Shown here: one piece after another, positions 1 through 11,280 of the stretch
Layout: each line of letters begins with the position of its first letter
How positions within the stretch are numbered: the first letter of the stretch is position 1
Source: Capitulum mitella
Lineage: Eukaryota; Arthropoda; Thecostraca; Pollicipedomorpha; Pollicipedidae
NCBI GenBank assembly: GCA_030062745.1
Contig: CP099841.1
Coordinates: 11,846,970-11,910,969, forward strand
Reading direction: 5' to 3'
DNA: 64,000 bases
The notes under the pieces: model-generated
What the model was told of the DNA's origin: nothing
Databases searched by the model: none
The model's input: only the letters and a program-made list of their open reading frames with translations
Position numbers and translations under genes: made by a program

Positions 1-1085
1 CGCCGTAAGGAGAGGACTACCTTCCCATTCATTGGTTAGCGACTTGATTCCGAGTAACACGACCAACGTAGTCGCGCAATCCGCAGCGTTCTTGGTTGGC
101 CGAGTGGTATTCTCGTTTAACTTGAAATGGATGACGTGGAATCGCGAGTTTGCGTCCTTGGATAGCCGTTTTGTTTCTTTCTTCTTTATTCTCATTTCTG
201 AACACATGGGTTGCATGGGAACATTGGGATGCACATTTTGTCGGGAACTCATGCGTTGCACAACGTGATGATATCAAGCGACCGGAAATAACCCATCTGC
301 TATAAGTAGTGATGTCAACTTTGGGGAAGGCATAAAACCCATCCCAACCGAAACCGGTAGTGCACGATATACAATTAAGATGTCATTAAAAGGCATTTAG
401 GCTCCGTCAGGGGAGACAGAGCTCTAATTCCTAGCAGGCAGTAGAAAATATTAAACTCCTGTCCTGCGAAATGTTTGTAAAGTTAAGAATGCCAGACACA
501 CTCGATATCTATCTTGTTATTACTTTATGTTTAATTATGCTTGATAACAACTTGTATTTATGTTTTTGATACGTGCAGTGCAGGGTCCCCGAAAATTCCA
601 AGCAGTGGAGGAAAGGCCCGAAATTTCCCCTCCCTTCACCTGCTACCCCAACCTCAGAAACCAGCTCGTGACATCAAACTTTCGGGGTCAGTGGAAGGCT
701 GTGGGCAACTGCATTTGTCCAAATTTGGTGACTCTAGGCCACCTTCTAGGCCAGATCGGGTCAAATGTTCAAAATTTCGTCGATTTAGCAACTTTTGTGA
801 CTTCTTCCCCGATGACTACCATAGCTGATCGAAAGTATATCAACCTTATCTTATCTTTATTTCAAGACTTATCCTTATTTCAAGGGTGATCCACGATGGC
901 CAACAAACAGAACACATCACATAACTTCAGATTGCTCGTATATCATCTAATATCGCCGTTGGTAACGCGTGGCCGGGGGGGGGGGCGATTGGCTGGTTTT
1001 GACACTCTACGGTTGACTACGGGTCCATATCTCCAAAAATGCCCATCTCATTTTTTTCGTTTTTGACGACGCACTAAATATCATT
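1..1085. other. Non-genic stretch, no gene recognised
   Basis: Only short open frames without recognisable protein character occur here. A G-run lies near 975-987. I see no convincing exon, RNA gene or terminal repeat. It is probably old repeat-derived intergenic DNA. Confidence 0.5.
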
Positions 1086-1089
1086 TTAA

Positions 1090-2972
1090 CCCGCGCACGA
1101 CCGTCTTTCAGTGACGATCACGGCCGACTGGGGGGAGGGGGGGGGGCAGTTGGCGGCCACCCCTCTAACTCACGAACGGTTGATTGTGCCGTAAAAATAA
1201 GCACGCCGTTGGAAAACTTGTGACGAGTAGAGCTCGAAACTGGTCTCATTTTCAGTTTTAGATAATATGTCAGCAATTTACGTCCTATATATGTCTTCTC
1301 ATAGCCGACTGCATGAGACCGAGAAATGGCCTGAATCTCAAGGGCTGTGACTAATAACGCATAGGTATAGGCACCAGCGCACAAGTAAAGGTCCGCAAAT
1401 GCCGAAGCACATCTAAATTCTTGGATTTGTTCAACATATACGCCGAAACGTTGAGTTAAAGACACGGCAATTTTCGTGCCGGCTGTCGGCGTGCGCCGCA
1501 GCCATATGCAATAAGAAATTAACGGGAGCTAATTTTAGCGTTCCTTTATTTTTGCCAAAAAAGCCTATCCATGTAAATGTTATTGATCTTAGTGGTTCTT
1601 GTGATGGTTTTTCTTGCTTAAATTTTGGAAAAAATCATTAGTTACCAATATACGGAATTGGCGGAGCTTTATTCGTGAAAGGCCGTTTATTTCCAGAATA
1701 AGGAATTTTTCAAACTTTTTGAGGTTCCTGGTGTTACTTACGGCTGTGCAAGCCAGTTCTGCCGTTTTCTACTCATTCTGAGTAATTTCATCGCTGATTT
1801 TGACGGTGGTACATTTTGGCTCACAACAGTTATTCGTGACCTGATCTCAGGTCAATTGCTGGAAGTCATTGGTACTTTGGGCAATGACGGTAACTAGATG
1901 TCTGCTTCACTCCACACTAGAAATGTTATGAAATATTCCGTCAATTTCCGAGAAAACGACGACATGTCTTAAAAATGGACTTGACCTTAGGTCAATGACC
2001 CGGAAAACTCCAAAAAATCTGAGATAGTAGGTTTGTTGCATCTATCAAGATCACTAATCCCTGAAAGTATTATTGTGATATCTTGTTTTTCAAAAAAGTT
2101 ACAGGGCGCTAAACTTTTTTGAACATAGGTCTGTTTGGCCTGACCTAGGTTAGGCACCTGACGTGGCCTGAGGTCAAAACTTTGGCGCAAGGCGTAAAAA
2201 TGATGAAGCAAAAGGTGCACAAAGTTTTGTAGCTTTGTGTTTGTTGGTTCTCTCGCAATCCCAGAAAAACCAGGGGGGCAGTCAACTCCCCCCCAGTCTG
2301 GGGCGGGTTAATGTAAACGAAAATAGGCAATCCGCGATAAACATGAGGTCGGAGGCGGGGATGGATTTAGCCCCTTCCATTGGATTCCGGCCGGAAATTT
2401 CCAACGTGAGGCCTTCTCAGAACCAAGCCCTATTTTAGGTAAGCCCCTGCAAGAACATTTTACACTGTTGCTATTCTAAAGAATGATTAATATTTTACAC
2501 TACACCAAGTGCCCTACATCAGACGAAACATTTTTGTCGAACTTAACCACCTCCTCCCCTCGGTCCCCGGTCAGCAAAAATAATTTGACCCCTGCCCCTT
2601 CGCCCTTTATGAAACGCTCCTACGTCTCTGCGGTGATTCTGCTGAGATAACCATACAGTAGGTGTGTATCGGCATTTGCGGACCTTAACTTGTGCGCTGG
2701 TACCTTTATTTGGGCGTTATTAGCCACAGCCCTTGAGATTCAGGACGTTTCTCGGTCTCATGCAGTCGGCTATGAGAAAACATATATAGGGCGTAAATTG
2801 CTTACATATTATTCAAAACTAAAAATGACGCCATTTACGAACTCTACTTGTCACGAGCTTTCCAAAGGTGTGCTCATTTTTATCGTGCAACCAACCGTTC
2901 GTGAGTTAGATGGGGCAGTCCAACCCCCCCCCAGTCGGGCGTGATCGCCGCCGACCCACGGTCGGGCGCGGG
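1090..2972. mobile_element. piggyBac-like non-autonomous foldback element with TTAA target site
   Basis: Both ends abut TTAA (1086-1089 and 2973-2976). The termini read CCCGCGC...GCGCGGG, the CCC...GGG ends typical of piggyBac-type elements. The arms 1090 to about 1410 and about 2660 to 2972 are diverged inverted copies of each other, about 315 bp each; their translations still look alike on opposite strands, but that follows from the nucleotide similarity. The central 1.25 kb has no transposase that I can see, so the element is non-autonomous. Class assignment rests on the TTAA duplication and end triplets, not on a protein. Confidence 0.65.
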
Positions 2973-3039
2973 TTAACCTTCGCCGGAGGGGAAGGACTCG
3001 CACCGATAACGGAGGAGAGGGTAGACATCCCTCTCGCCA

Positions 3040-3650
3040 TTTCGCCCCTAACTGAGCTAGCGCCTCGGAACAAGAAGAAATCGATAGCCGTATACCAAAG
3101 GAATCCAACTTGAATCGTACCGACCCCATCAGGTCAGCCAGTTACCTCCTCGGTCAGGTCAGACTTTATGTTTGGGAGCTACAAATCGATTCTCTTCAGT
3201 TAAAAACGACACATCTGGGGCCAAATAGGCCTAAAATTGTCCCCCCCAAAAAAAAAAAGGTTACATAGGAAAATTCTGCGGCAAAAAGGTCATCTCAGGT
3301 CATTTACTTCAATTGACCTTAAAAGATCATTGAGCTATGCAGGGTGACCTGCTCTTATGTATATGACCATTCTGAATCGATTTCCTCTCCGTCATCTGCC
3401 GTTTATGCATGTCTATTGCTCTAAAACAGTTTAAAACCCGGCATTTGGCGCAAAAATCACTCTGCAGGTTTTTAGTAATGATGTCATGGCCTGGTGCCCT
3501 GAAGCAAAATGGGGTCACTCTCTTTTTCAAAATATGTGTAATGAATGTGCCGTCAGCTATGCCAAATTTCACGGCGCTGTCGTGCACCGTTTTGCCGTGG
3601 TTCCGGAAGCAATGCTTGAGGGTGGCATCCACCCCCGTCGTCCGGCGACG
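3040..3650 (+). repeat. Interspersed repeat, copy A (partner at 56.5-57.6 kb)
   Basis: This stretch matches the reverse complement of about 57570 down to 56525 in collinear blocks. Examples are CGTCATCTGCCGTTTATGCAT near 3391 against the same motif reversed near 57190, and a shared segment around CACGGCGCTGTCGTGC near 3570. The other copy carries an additional roughly 400 bp. No coding capacity is recognised and the element class is unknown. Confidence 0.6.
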
Positions 3651-3719
3651 GTTAAGTTCATGTCATTGCGAACTGATAAAAAATTGGAGGCCAAGTTCCA
3701 CGTTGTGAGGGGGCCCAGC

Positions 3720-5700
3720 CCAGCACTGGGAGGGAAGGGGGGGTGAGCTCAACATTGGGAAGGTCAGCTGAACGTTGGGGGATGCCTCCACAAGAGCTAC
3801 AAAGTTCTGGCCTTGGTAATGTGTGTGTATGTATGCCGAAATATATTCGGGCGAGTGGAGTGCTCGCATGTAAATAAACGCAGTATATGCCCATTTAACC
3901 CCCTGCCATTACTATTGCTCTGCACTGGCAATGACATGCACCATAAAGGCTTCTTGTGTACACAATATGAACCGTTCATTCGTGTGTAAGTTATTTCCAG
4001 CGCTATTGCTCAGAAGCCGCTCAGCCGTCGTTGCTCGGGTCGAATGTTTGGATCCAGTTAGGTGAAAAACTACCTGTTTGGAAAGGACTGCGGGTCGGAC
4101 TCGGTCTGTCAGTCTGGCCAGAGACTGGTTAGTCTCTACGACGCCCTCACAGCCCTCCGGCGGAACATGTCACTTGATCAAGGCGCGCTTCCTCCTCGTA
4201 GCCTTTACTCAGTACCCCATTCACAACGCATCTGATCTTATCAGTTTGAGAGCCGTGAGGGTTAGCGCAGTGGCGGGACTAAGAACCTGCCGAACGTCCC
4301 CGCCTACCGAGCGTAAATATGGTTTTTCGTGTTTCTAGGAATCAGATTGAAATATGAAAGACAGGCTTAAAATTATTATGAATATTCCTACGTCGCGGCA
4401 AAAAGATGCTCAAATTACATTACATTAGCACCGTAAACACCGGAGCTATGGTCGGTTCACCGCAAGAACCCTAATAACCACCATTACTTTTGCGAAGACC
4501 TGTAGGTGAGTTGTTTTTTTAAAGTCTGAAACAAAAAAGAAACAAAAGTCAAGTTATCGATTCCACTGAATTAACTACGCGAATGCATCAGCCGAATTCC
4601 CGTCTTCCGAATGACCAGCGTCTGTCAGGTTTTGAACGAAATGACAACCTGGGATTTCACTGAAACACTACGAAGTCCGCCATTTTCTGAAAATACAGTT
4701 AGATAAATGCCAGTTAACAGAACGAGCACACATCACTAAACCCAACATTCTGGCAGGACGCTGTGTATTTCACAAAACTGCCTTGACAAATGTCAATGTA
4801 CTTTGTCTCTACCGTAGATCTGAGATGAAGCAGCCAATCGCAGCTCAGCTGTATCCGCAGCGCAGTTTCTAATGCCGCCCTTTTCGCTGCAGCAGTTGAT
4901 GAGAAGTCTGGAAGTCAACGGCATTCGTCTCGATGAAACGTTATCTCAAGCAACAGAACTGCCTGTTGGTTTAATAATTTAAGATACATCACACGTCTAA
5001 AGTCTTGTATCCTACACAAATGCTCCGACTCTGAGAAACTTGAATGAAATGAAAATTTTTTTTCAATATTCAGACATCTGTTAGATGGTTAAAACAAAAA
5101 ACAGGATACGCAATGTATGTGACGGATTTTATTCAGCACATCCTCCATTGTGCCGTTTCATACTACGATCTGCGCAGTGAGGAATGTATAAGAAGCAACG
5201 ACGTTTGGTTTGCCCCCGCATTTGGTTTAAATACATCTTTACTAACACAAAATTCAGCGGCAGTTACTAAAGAGAAAATTTTTCCCTTTGCGACAAAATC
5301 CTGTGGCCTCATCTGTTTTTGTCGGTCATGACTCGTTCGTCGAAACAATCAACTCAGGAAGAGCTACAGGAATCACTGTTTCCGTTGGAAATCTGGCTCC
5401 GCTAACCAGCCCTTGCAACGCAAGGCAACACAAAAACGCAAGATCGCAGCACAGTATGCTAAGTATCCTGGATTTGTTCTACTCTTTCAGAACAGAACGC
5501 TGTTCGGAAATTCAAGAAAATAAAATCTCACTTCACGTCGGCTACGTAAGCAGAGTCCACAGTCATGGTGAGGATGTTTATTCATTTCAGATGCCAACAC
5601 ATGTCAACTTTGCTCAGTCAGAACTTCAGTGCTCAATGGGAATTGACGAACAGCACCATATTCCGCGCAAGATTTAAAAAAACTCCCACCATGGAAATTT
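3720..5700. other. Intergenic stretch, nothing recognised
   Basis: Moderately AT-rich DNA with only short chance reading frames. The longest (5288-5677, plus) has no recognisable domain, no strong start context and no partner exon. No tRNA-like or rRNA-like sequence is seen. Confidence 0.4.
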
Positions 5701-5754
5701 CATGTAAAAGTTGTTATTGGTGATAACTGAAAAACACGGCAAGCCACAGAAGCA

Positions 5755-5858
5755 CATCGAAATACAAATCACGCTAAACTACAGAACTACGCAGAGTACA
5801 GAACCACGCCAAAATACTAAAGTACGCTAAAATACAGAAGTTCGCTAAAATACAAGTC
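5755..5858. repeat. Short tandem repeat, about 19-bp unit
   Basis: A degenerate unit around ACGCTAAAATACAGAA is repeated about five times. It lies just downstream of the crustin gene (3' side, as that gene runs on the minus strand). Confidence 0.6.
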
Positions 5859-6061
5859 GAGCTATAAAACAGTCTCAGTCATGGTCGTCCTCAGTGCTCA
5901 GGGTTCGCGCCAAGGAGAGCCGTATGACGACACTCCAGAGAACTGATAACGCGCCTCGCGACGCCAGCACTCAATCTCGAGCCGATTACATGGTCGCAGC
6001 GGCCACCGGCCCGCCAGCCCGGCCGGGCCCTGGTCAACCCCTAACCGGGTGCGGGTAACTC

Positions 6062-7034
6062 CTAACCGAGGTGGGGATGCTGGGCCGGCTTGCAGACGCG
6101 CAGCTGCAGGCACACGTCGAAGCAGCACTTGTCACCGAAGGCGCAGTTATGGTCGCCGCGGCAGGGGGTCGGACCGTGGAAGCCAAGCGTCCGCTTCGGG
6201 CATACAGGACGCACCGGAGGACAGGACCCTGAAGAGACAACAGCACGCCTGTCACCGAACCCGGCTTCAAAAAGCAGGCCTGGTCATAGCAGACTTCCGT
6301 ATAAACCAGCCCCCAGACTACAGCAATGGACTCCCACCTCCACCGCCCCACTCGGCACGGTCATTTGATTCTCAAAGTACAGTTTCACTCCTTAAGATAA
6401 ACGCCCTAAAGTCCTCAGCCATACTTTCCTAGCCGGAACGGACGCCGCTCAGAAGCGAACATAATGACGGAAAGCGGCTGAACACTAGGTACTTGCTACA
6501 CTCCAGTTGAGTGCCAGCAGACCAAATGCCAGAACAAGAGGTTCAAGGTTGAAGCAAGTCATAAATATTCCAAGCCATGTAGCCAATAGCAGACTGCTGA
6601 ACGATTCCAGATATTTAGACCAACATGACGAAAGGGTGATCAAACTTCCTGCAATTACATCGAACCGTTACGCATTGTGGATTGTGGAAACTTGCCTAGA
6701 CTAGATAGGCATTCCACCAACATCCAGCAGTCGCCGTATCAGGAAAAAAAACTAAAAAAATGCGGCAGTGCCGCAGAACTGCATCACGGAATGCGTCACA
6801 GTTACAAATACGGCGTAGCGCAAAACAGCGGTCCCTCGGGAGCACAGACTCACCGCTGGTGGGGGGACGTCGCGAGGTGGTCGGGAGGCCGTCGTCGCAG
6901 CAGTAGAACCGGTTGGTGCGCGTCTTGCACCAGTACGTGCAGCTGCTAGAGCCGGGGTGGTCGAATCCGCGGTTGGGCATGCCGCCGCAGACGACCACGC
7001 ACAGCACCAGCAGGGCGGCGGTAGACATACGCAT
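6062..7034 (-). CDS. Crustin antimicrobial peptide (WAP-domain), two exons
   Basis: Secreted antimicrobial or protease-inhibitor-like peptide of the crustin family, an innate immunity effector acting in haemolymph. Exon 1 is 7034-6854 and exon 2 is 6228-6062, joined by a GT-AG intron (donor GTGAGT, acceptor TTCAG) in matching phase; the product is 115 residues. Residues 1-18 are a hydrophobic signal peptide starting MRMSTAALL. Residues 31-47 form the Cys-rich segment with CTYWCKT and YCCDDG (four cysteines), typical of crustins. Residues 62-107 are a WAP four-disulfide core with eight cysteines, including CPPVRPVCPK, DKCCFDVCL and VCKP. There is no Gly-rich region, which suggests type I (carcinin-like). 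The ATG at 7034 was chosen because it directly precedes the signal peptide; the second ATG (7028) is also possible. No other copy is seen in the window. Family assignment is firm; the antimicrobial role is inferred from the family. Confidence 0.93.
6229..6853 (-). other. Crustin intron
   Basis: A 625-bp intron separating the signal peptide plus Cys-rich exon from the WAP exon. The donor GTGAGT (6853-6848) and the acceptor TTCAG follow the GT-AG rule. No further exon is needed, because the phase-1 donor joins the WAP exon in frame. Confidence 0.85.
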
Positions 7035-7149
7035 TGTCGCGGATTAGGGTGACTGCTCGAGGCTGGTCTCACCGATCGGCAGAACCTTGCGACACACCAC
7101 GAAGTAACTATAGAATCAGAGACAAATGAATCGTCCCGGAGGAAGAGCT

Positions 7150-9100
7150 ACCCGCCCAGTCCTCAACTAGGCCTCCTCAGAAGCTCAAAGAGCCTCGAGA
7201 TTAAATGGCGGTACCATCAACACGGGTGTGTACTTCAGCTGAGATGAGGGCAGCGCAACTTGAATAGACAGACGGGAATGTTTCTGAGAATCCTCAGCGA
7301 ACACACAGGAAATCACGAAAATCAAAAACGTCTCCCACCCTACTGGTATGGAAGACGACCACCGACCACGGGCCAGCTTACCTTGACCTGACGCACTTAA
7401 CTGACCCGCTCCGGTCGCGACCCGAGTGACCTCACTTCCCCAGGGCGGCGCAGTTCGGCGCTGATTGGTCCCGGTACATGTTCCGTGTCGCCGGCATCCA
7501 CCAATCACAGCGGACGTATGGCAACCGCACTCGAACGCTCTATACGGTCTGCTGACAGGCACGTCACCAAGGGGAGGACATGGGGTCATGACCTCGCTGA
7601 GCCAAGCGGTCTGCAAGAGATACTTAGCGATATCGCAGGAATATGGAAACATGTTTTTCCTGGACTACAAATATAAGTTCAGTTACGTAAATTACTCCTT
7701 TTTCCTGTAAATTTCGTCCTATGCCAGTCGCATGCAATAAAATATGACATTTTCCCCCTCCCCTAGGACAATCTTGGCTGCGTGCCTGTTTGCTGAAAAT
7801 GTCCCCAACGTTTCACGTGTTCGTAACACAGGCGCAGTCGGGGGGGGGGGGGCCCACTTAGGCAAGCGTTTTTGTGGAAACCATTGCACATCGTCTTCCC
7901 GGCATGTGGTTTTCGTGTGATTTCAGTTCACACTGAGCCCCGACCTCCACTTTAAGAAAATCCTGACTGCGCCCCTGGTTCGTAATGATGAAATTAAATA
8001 ATGATTGATAATTAACTTGTGCCTGTATTGGGAGTTTTACACATTGAAGTACACTACTTACGTTCATATAACAAATGCGCAACAACAGCAGTCATTCAAA
8101 GCAGAGACGAAAATAACTAGTTTGAGCACTTCCAAACTTAAATGGCTAGGAGTGAGAAGTATAACATGCGATCTTAATGAAGTAATAAGGCTTTGCTAAT
8201 TTTGCTGATAGCATGAAATGTCATCTGTCGATTACTACGCAATGCCAAACCACATTTTCTACCCTTGCTCTCCTTTCAGTTGATTGACTTGACACGCGCA
8301 ATGTAACCACACGTGTCGAATGTGCCGCTATCAAACCTGCTGAGTTGGTTGGCCTACCAGTTCCGTCTGCCACGTCAGTTGGTTTCCTCGCTGCCTCCAG
8401 TGTATGGGTTTGCGCGTGTTCTCGGTGCGCGTCCCCATCTTGTCCGGCTGCCCTGCTGTACTGCCTCAGGGGCTGCAGCCGCCGTGTCGGCATTCTGTCC
8501 CCGTCTCGGTTAGCGGTGACCCGGCGGCGGCCTGCAGCTCCGCCGGGGCCGCCATACGCCGACGGCAGGCGCCCGGCTCAGGGCTCGCGTGAGCCCCGCA
8601 GAAAGACGGCTGTGCACTGCCCGGTCTCCGTTACCCGTGGACCCCTGGTCACACTTCGCCACGCCACAAATACGCACAGCGTACGGATCCCGATCACTTC
8701 CCGAGACGATGCGGTCAAGTTTGGGACTAAGCATGGGGTCTCCTGAGCGTCATACTACGCCCTCTCCCTAACGACGTGTCATTTGTTCTGTATGCGCCGT
8801 TACGCAGACCACCACGACTCAGCACGACTAATGACGTGCCATGTGTTCGGTGGGCGCCGTGGCCCCGGCCACCGGCCACCTGGCGTTGCCGCCAGTATTG
8901 CCCCGGGGGCCGGTACCACGTGACTAACTGAGCGTGACTGACAGTCCGGTAGACAGCCGGTTGACACAGACTACCGACTGACGCCTAACGAGACACACGA
9001 CCTGACACAAGACTAGTCGGCTTCCGCCCCGACGCTAATGGTCAAAGCTGACTGATACGTTAAAAAAGAAGCCAGAAAACAAATAGCTGGCTGACACGGC
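7150..9100. other. Intergenic stretch upstream of crustin
   Basis: Contains one miniature transposon copy (7837-7978) and no recognisable exon. Crustin promoter elements must lie just above 7034, but no convincing TATA box is visible; a weak CTATAG occurs near 7108. Confidence 0.4.
7837..7978 (-). mobile_element. Miniature transposon, family with CAGGGGCGCAGTCAGGA end
   Basis: Read on the minus strand, this starts CAGGGGCGCAGTCAGGATTT and runs into a G/C homopolymer at its far end. The same sequence, including a stretch like CTCAGTGTGAACTGAAATCA, recurs on the plus strand at 55391-55530. The short length, the terminal CAGGGG motif and the two dispersed copies suggest a hAT-like MITE. Confidence 0.6.
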
Positions 9101-9373
9101 CAGACACGTAACCAGGATTTTCCTCGGAGGGGGAGAGGGCAAATATTAAATTTTGTCATATGTCACTGGCATATGACAAAATTTGTAGGAAAACACAGCA
9201 GTTTTATGTAATTTGCCTCGTGTTTAACACACAGGAAAACGTATATTCTTTGCTTCCGAAATATACACATGATCACTATAATGTATTCCTGCGAAATCGC
9301 CATATATCTAATGTAGACCTCATGGCTCGGGGGGAGGGACATGGCGCCACGGCCCCCCTTGGCTACATCTCTG
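9101..9373 (+). mobile_element. hAT-like MITE, copy 1
   Basis: A 273-bp element with imperfect terminal inverted repeats (left CAGACACGTAACCAGG, right CCTTGGCTACATCTCTG). It is flanked by near-identical 8-bp duplications, GACACGGC and GGCACGGC. It carries a short palindrome, GTCATATG...CATATGAC, near 9157-9175. It is a diverged copy of the element at 53693-53958. The 8-bp target duplication points to the hAT superfamily. Confidence 0.72.
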
Positions 9374-9859
9374 GGCACGGCCACGTTTGCGGCAGGCGAC
9401 GCGCCTGTGACCGATCTCGCCGCAGGCGAAACAGCGGCGGCTCCGGAACAGACATGCAGTAGCGCAGGGGTTCTGTCCCAGACGGCGGTGACAGCGAATC
9501 GGCCGCGGGTGCCGGTAGGGGCCGCCGGCTGCCGGCCGGTCCGCGGAGCTGACGCCCAACGGCCGCGGTGCGGTCACCGACGGCCTCCCGGCAGACGCTC
9601 CACTGGCCTGCTGAGCAGCAGACTCGTGGGCAGACGCAATGGCGGCAGCGGAGGCCAAGATCAGCTGGCGCGCACTCAGAGGACGGGCGAGCAAGTGTTC
9701 GTTTTGAATCCCACTGAGCAAACGATCCTGCACCATCGCCTCCAGGACAGCGCTGCAGCAGTTAAAGTCACACGACCGGGCAGGACGGAGGAGCCGGCAG
9801 AGGAAGTCAGCCACCGGCTCACCGTGCTCACGGCAGGTGGTGCGCACGCGATGCCGCAC
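9374..9859 (-). mobile_element. Fossil gag fragment of a Gypsy-type LTR retrotransposon
   Basis: An old, broken remnant read on the minus strand. A gag-like region ends in one CCHC zinc knuckle of the C-X2-C-X4-H-X4-C type. No pol, protease or flanking LTR is recognised nearby, so only part of the element survives. A hAT-like MITE (9101-9373) abuts it. Assignment to Gypsy/Metaviridae is inferred from the gag style and is not certain. Confidence 0.6.
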
Positions 9860-10440
9860 CGCTGTTTTCCGGTCTCGTCCGGCTAGAAATAATCAAGCAG
9901 CACGGACACTATACGCGCGTAGTCCGTCTCCGCTACAACCACTATCTGCAGGCCAACATGTTTTTTTTGTTGTCGTGGTTTGATTCTGAAATTTTAACCA
10001 TTTGTTAAATTCTGACGATGCACGTATGCAACCACAGATATTATAGAACGCACCCTTTTCTTAAAATCCGCAGCGACGACTTACAACGCAGCGCTGTTTA
10101 GTAGTGTAAACCTTGTGCGTTCTATTCTAACGCGGTTCACAATACAAATTCGCCATGAGTGCTACTCCGAAAGCTAAAATAACATTTGTGGTCCACGGGA
10201 CACAACTTCGTACAGAGTACACTTGAAATGCAACTGATTTTCAGGAGCAGCCAACAAGCTGTTTTGTTTCTTAAGAGTAGATTCGGTTTGTGTTCAAATT
10301 GTAACGATGATGTTTTTTCGAGTACGTCCCGACAAGTTCAGCATGCAGTTCACACTACATGTTAGACTGTGAGCGCCATCTACTGCTTACGTAGATGTCG
10401 CTACTTTAGCGCGCCTTGAACCAAGCAACGATCAATGTCG
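9860..10440. other. Non-genic stretch, probable retroelement-flanking debris
   Basis: No exon, terminal repeat or RNA gene is recognised. A T-run lies at 9961-9968. The sequence lies beside the gag fossil and may be derived from the same element, but nothing proves this. Confidence 0.3.
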
Positions 10441-10450
10441 TCTATCCCGG

Positions 10451-10570
10451 CAGGGGCGTCATTTTCTATAAATGACTGGGTGGGCCGAGCCGTGGGCCCG
10501 ACAACCTTAACTTCCTCTCAAATGTGGGTTTCTCAATGAATTTAGTCCACTTTATTTCTTATCAATGGAA
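10451..10570 (+). mobile_element. Interspersed element X, copy 1
   Basis: Starts CAGGGGCGTCATTTTC and contains GGGCCCGACAACCTTAA and TTTCTCAATGAATTTAGTCC. The same order of motifs occurs at 53654-54030, where another transposon interrupts it. The far end cannot be fixed; it may extend to about 10815, where AGGGGCCCAAA motifs repeat. Confidence 0.5.
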
Positions 10571-11020
10571 ATTTTTGAGTTTTTGTTACTACTTTTCAAA
10601 TAAAAATTTGCATATATGCCATATATATGTAAAGGAGATAGAAAATAGATACATCACTTTGTGCCTTATTCTGCACTTTCTGGCTATCTTTGATCTATTG
10701 CGGCCGTTTCTTTTGTTGTTTTTACCCAACTCCCTTTAAAACTGGCAGAAAATAGTGGAGGGGCCCAAACCATTACATTGAAGGGGCCCAAATCAACATT
10801 GCGCGGGCCATGACCCCGTCGAAAGAATACAGATCGACAACCCTGTACCATGGCAAACATATTTCATCAGTAAGCCGTTGATGAGATATGTCTCGTATCT
10901 CGTCGTTAGCTGAACAGATTGGCTGTCATGTCTGTCGCGCCGGGGCAGGGTGAGACTCGCGGCTTGACCTTCCGGCATCGACACGTTCGACTGTTCAGGC
11001 CTGCCTCACTGGTTCACGAC

Positions 11021-11280
11021 GGTAACCTGAATCTGAGAGGCAGGGTATGGTACAGACTATGATACCAGCCGGCCAAGGTAACCTAGGTCTGAGAGGGGGG
11101 GAGTACGGTATACACACTACAGTACCAGCACCAGCTGGCCGCCTGCCTGTGATCTGGGTCTGAGAGGGTGGGGTACAGTAAACAAACCACAGTACCAGCA
11201 CCAGCCGGGCCCTGCCTGTAACCTGGATCTGAGAATGGGGTACGGTACACAAGACTACAGTACCAGCACCAGTCGGCCTT
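11021..11280. repeat. Minisatellite, about 56-72-bp unit, four copies
   Basis: Units starting near 11021, 11077, 11149 and 11217 each contain a GGTAACCTGGATCTGAGAG-like start, a GGGGTACGGTA-like core and a TACAGTACCAGCACCAG-like end. The copies are diverged and unequal in length. It lies downstream of the PRPF6 stop codon. Confidence 0.75.

Noticed and set aside
1118-1465. Apparent conserved short protein shared by 1118-1465 (minus) and 2690-2944 (plus)
   Set aside because: These are the two inverted arms of one transposable element; similarity is explained at the DNA level.
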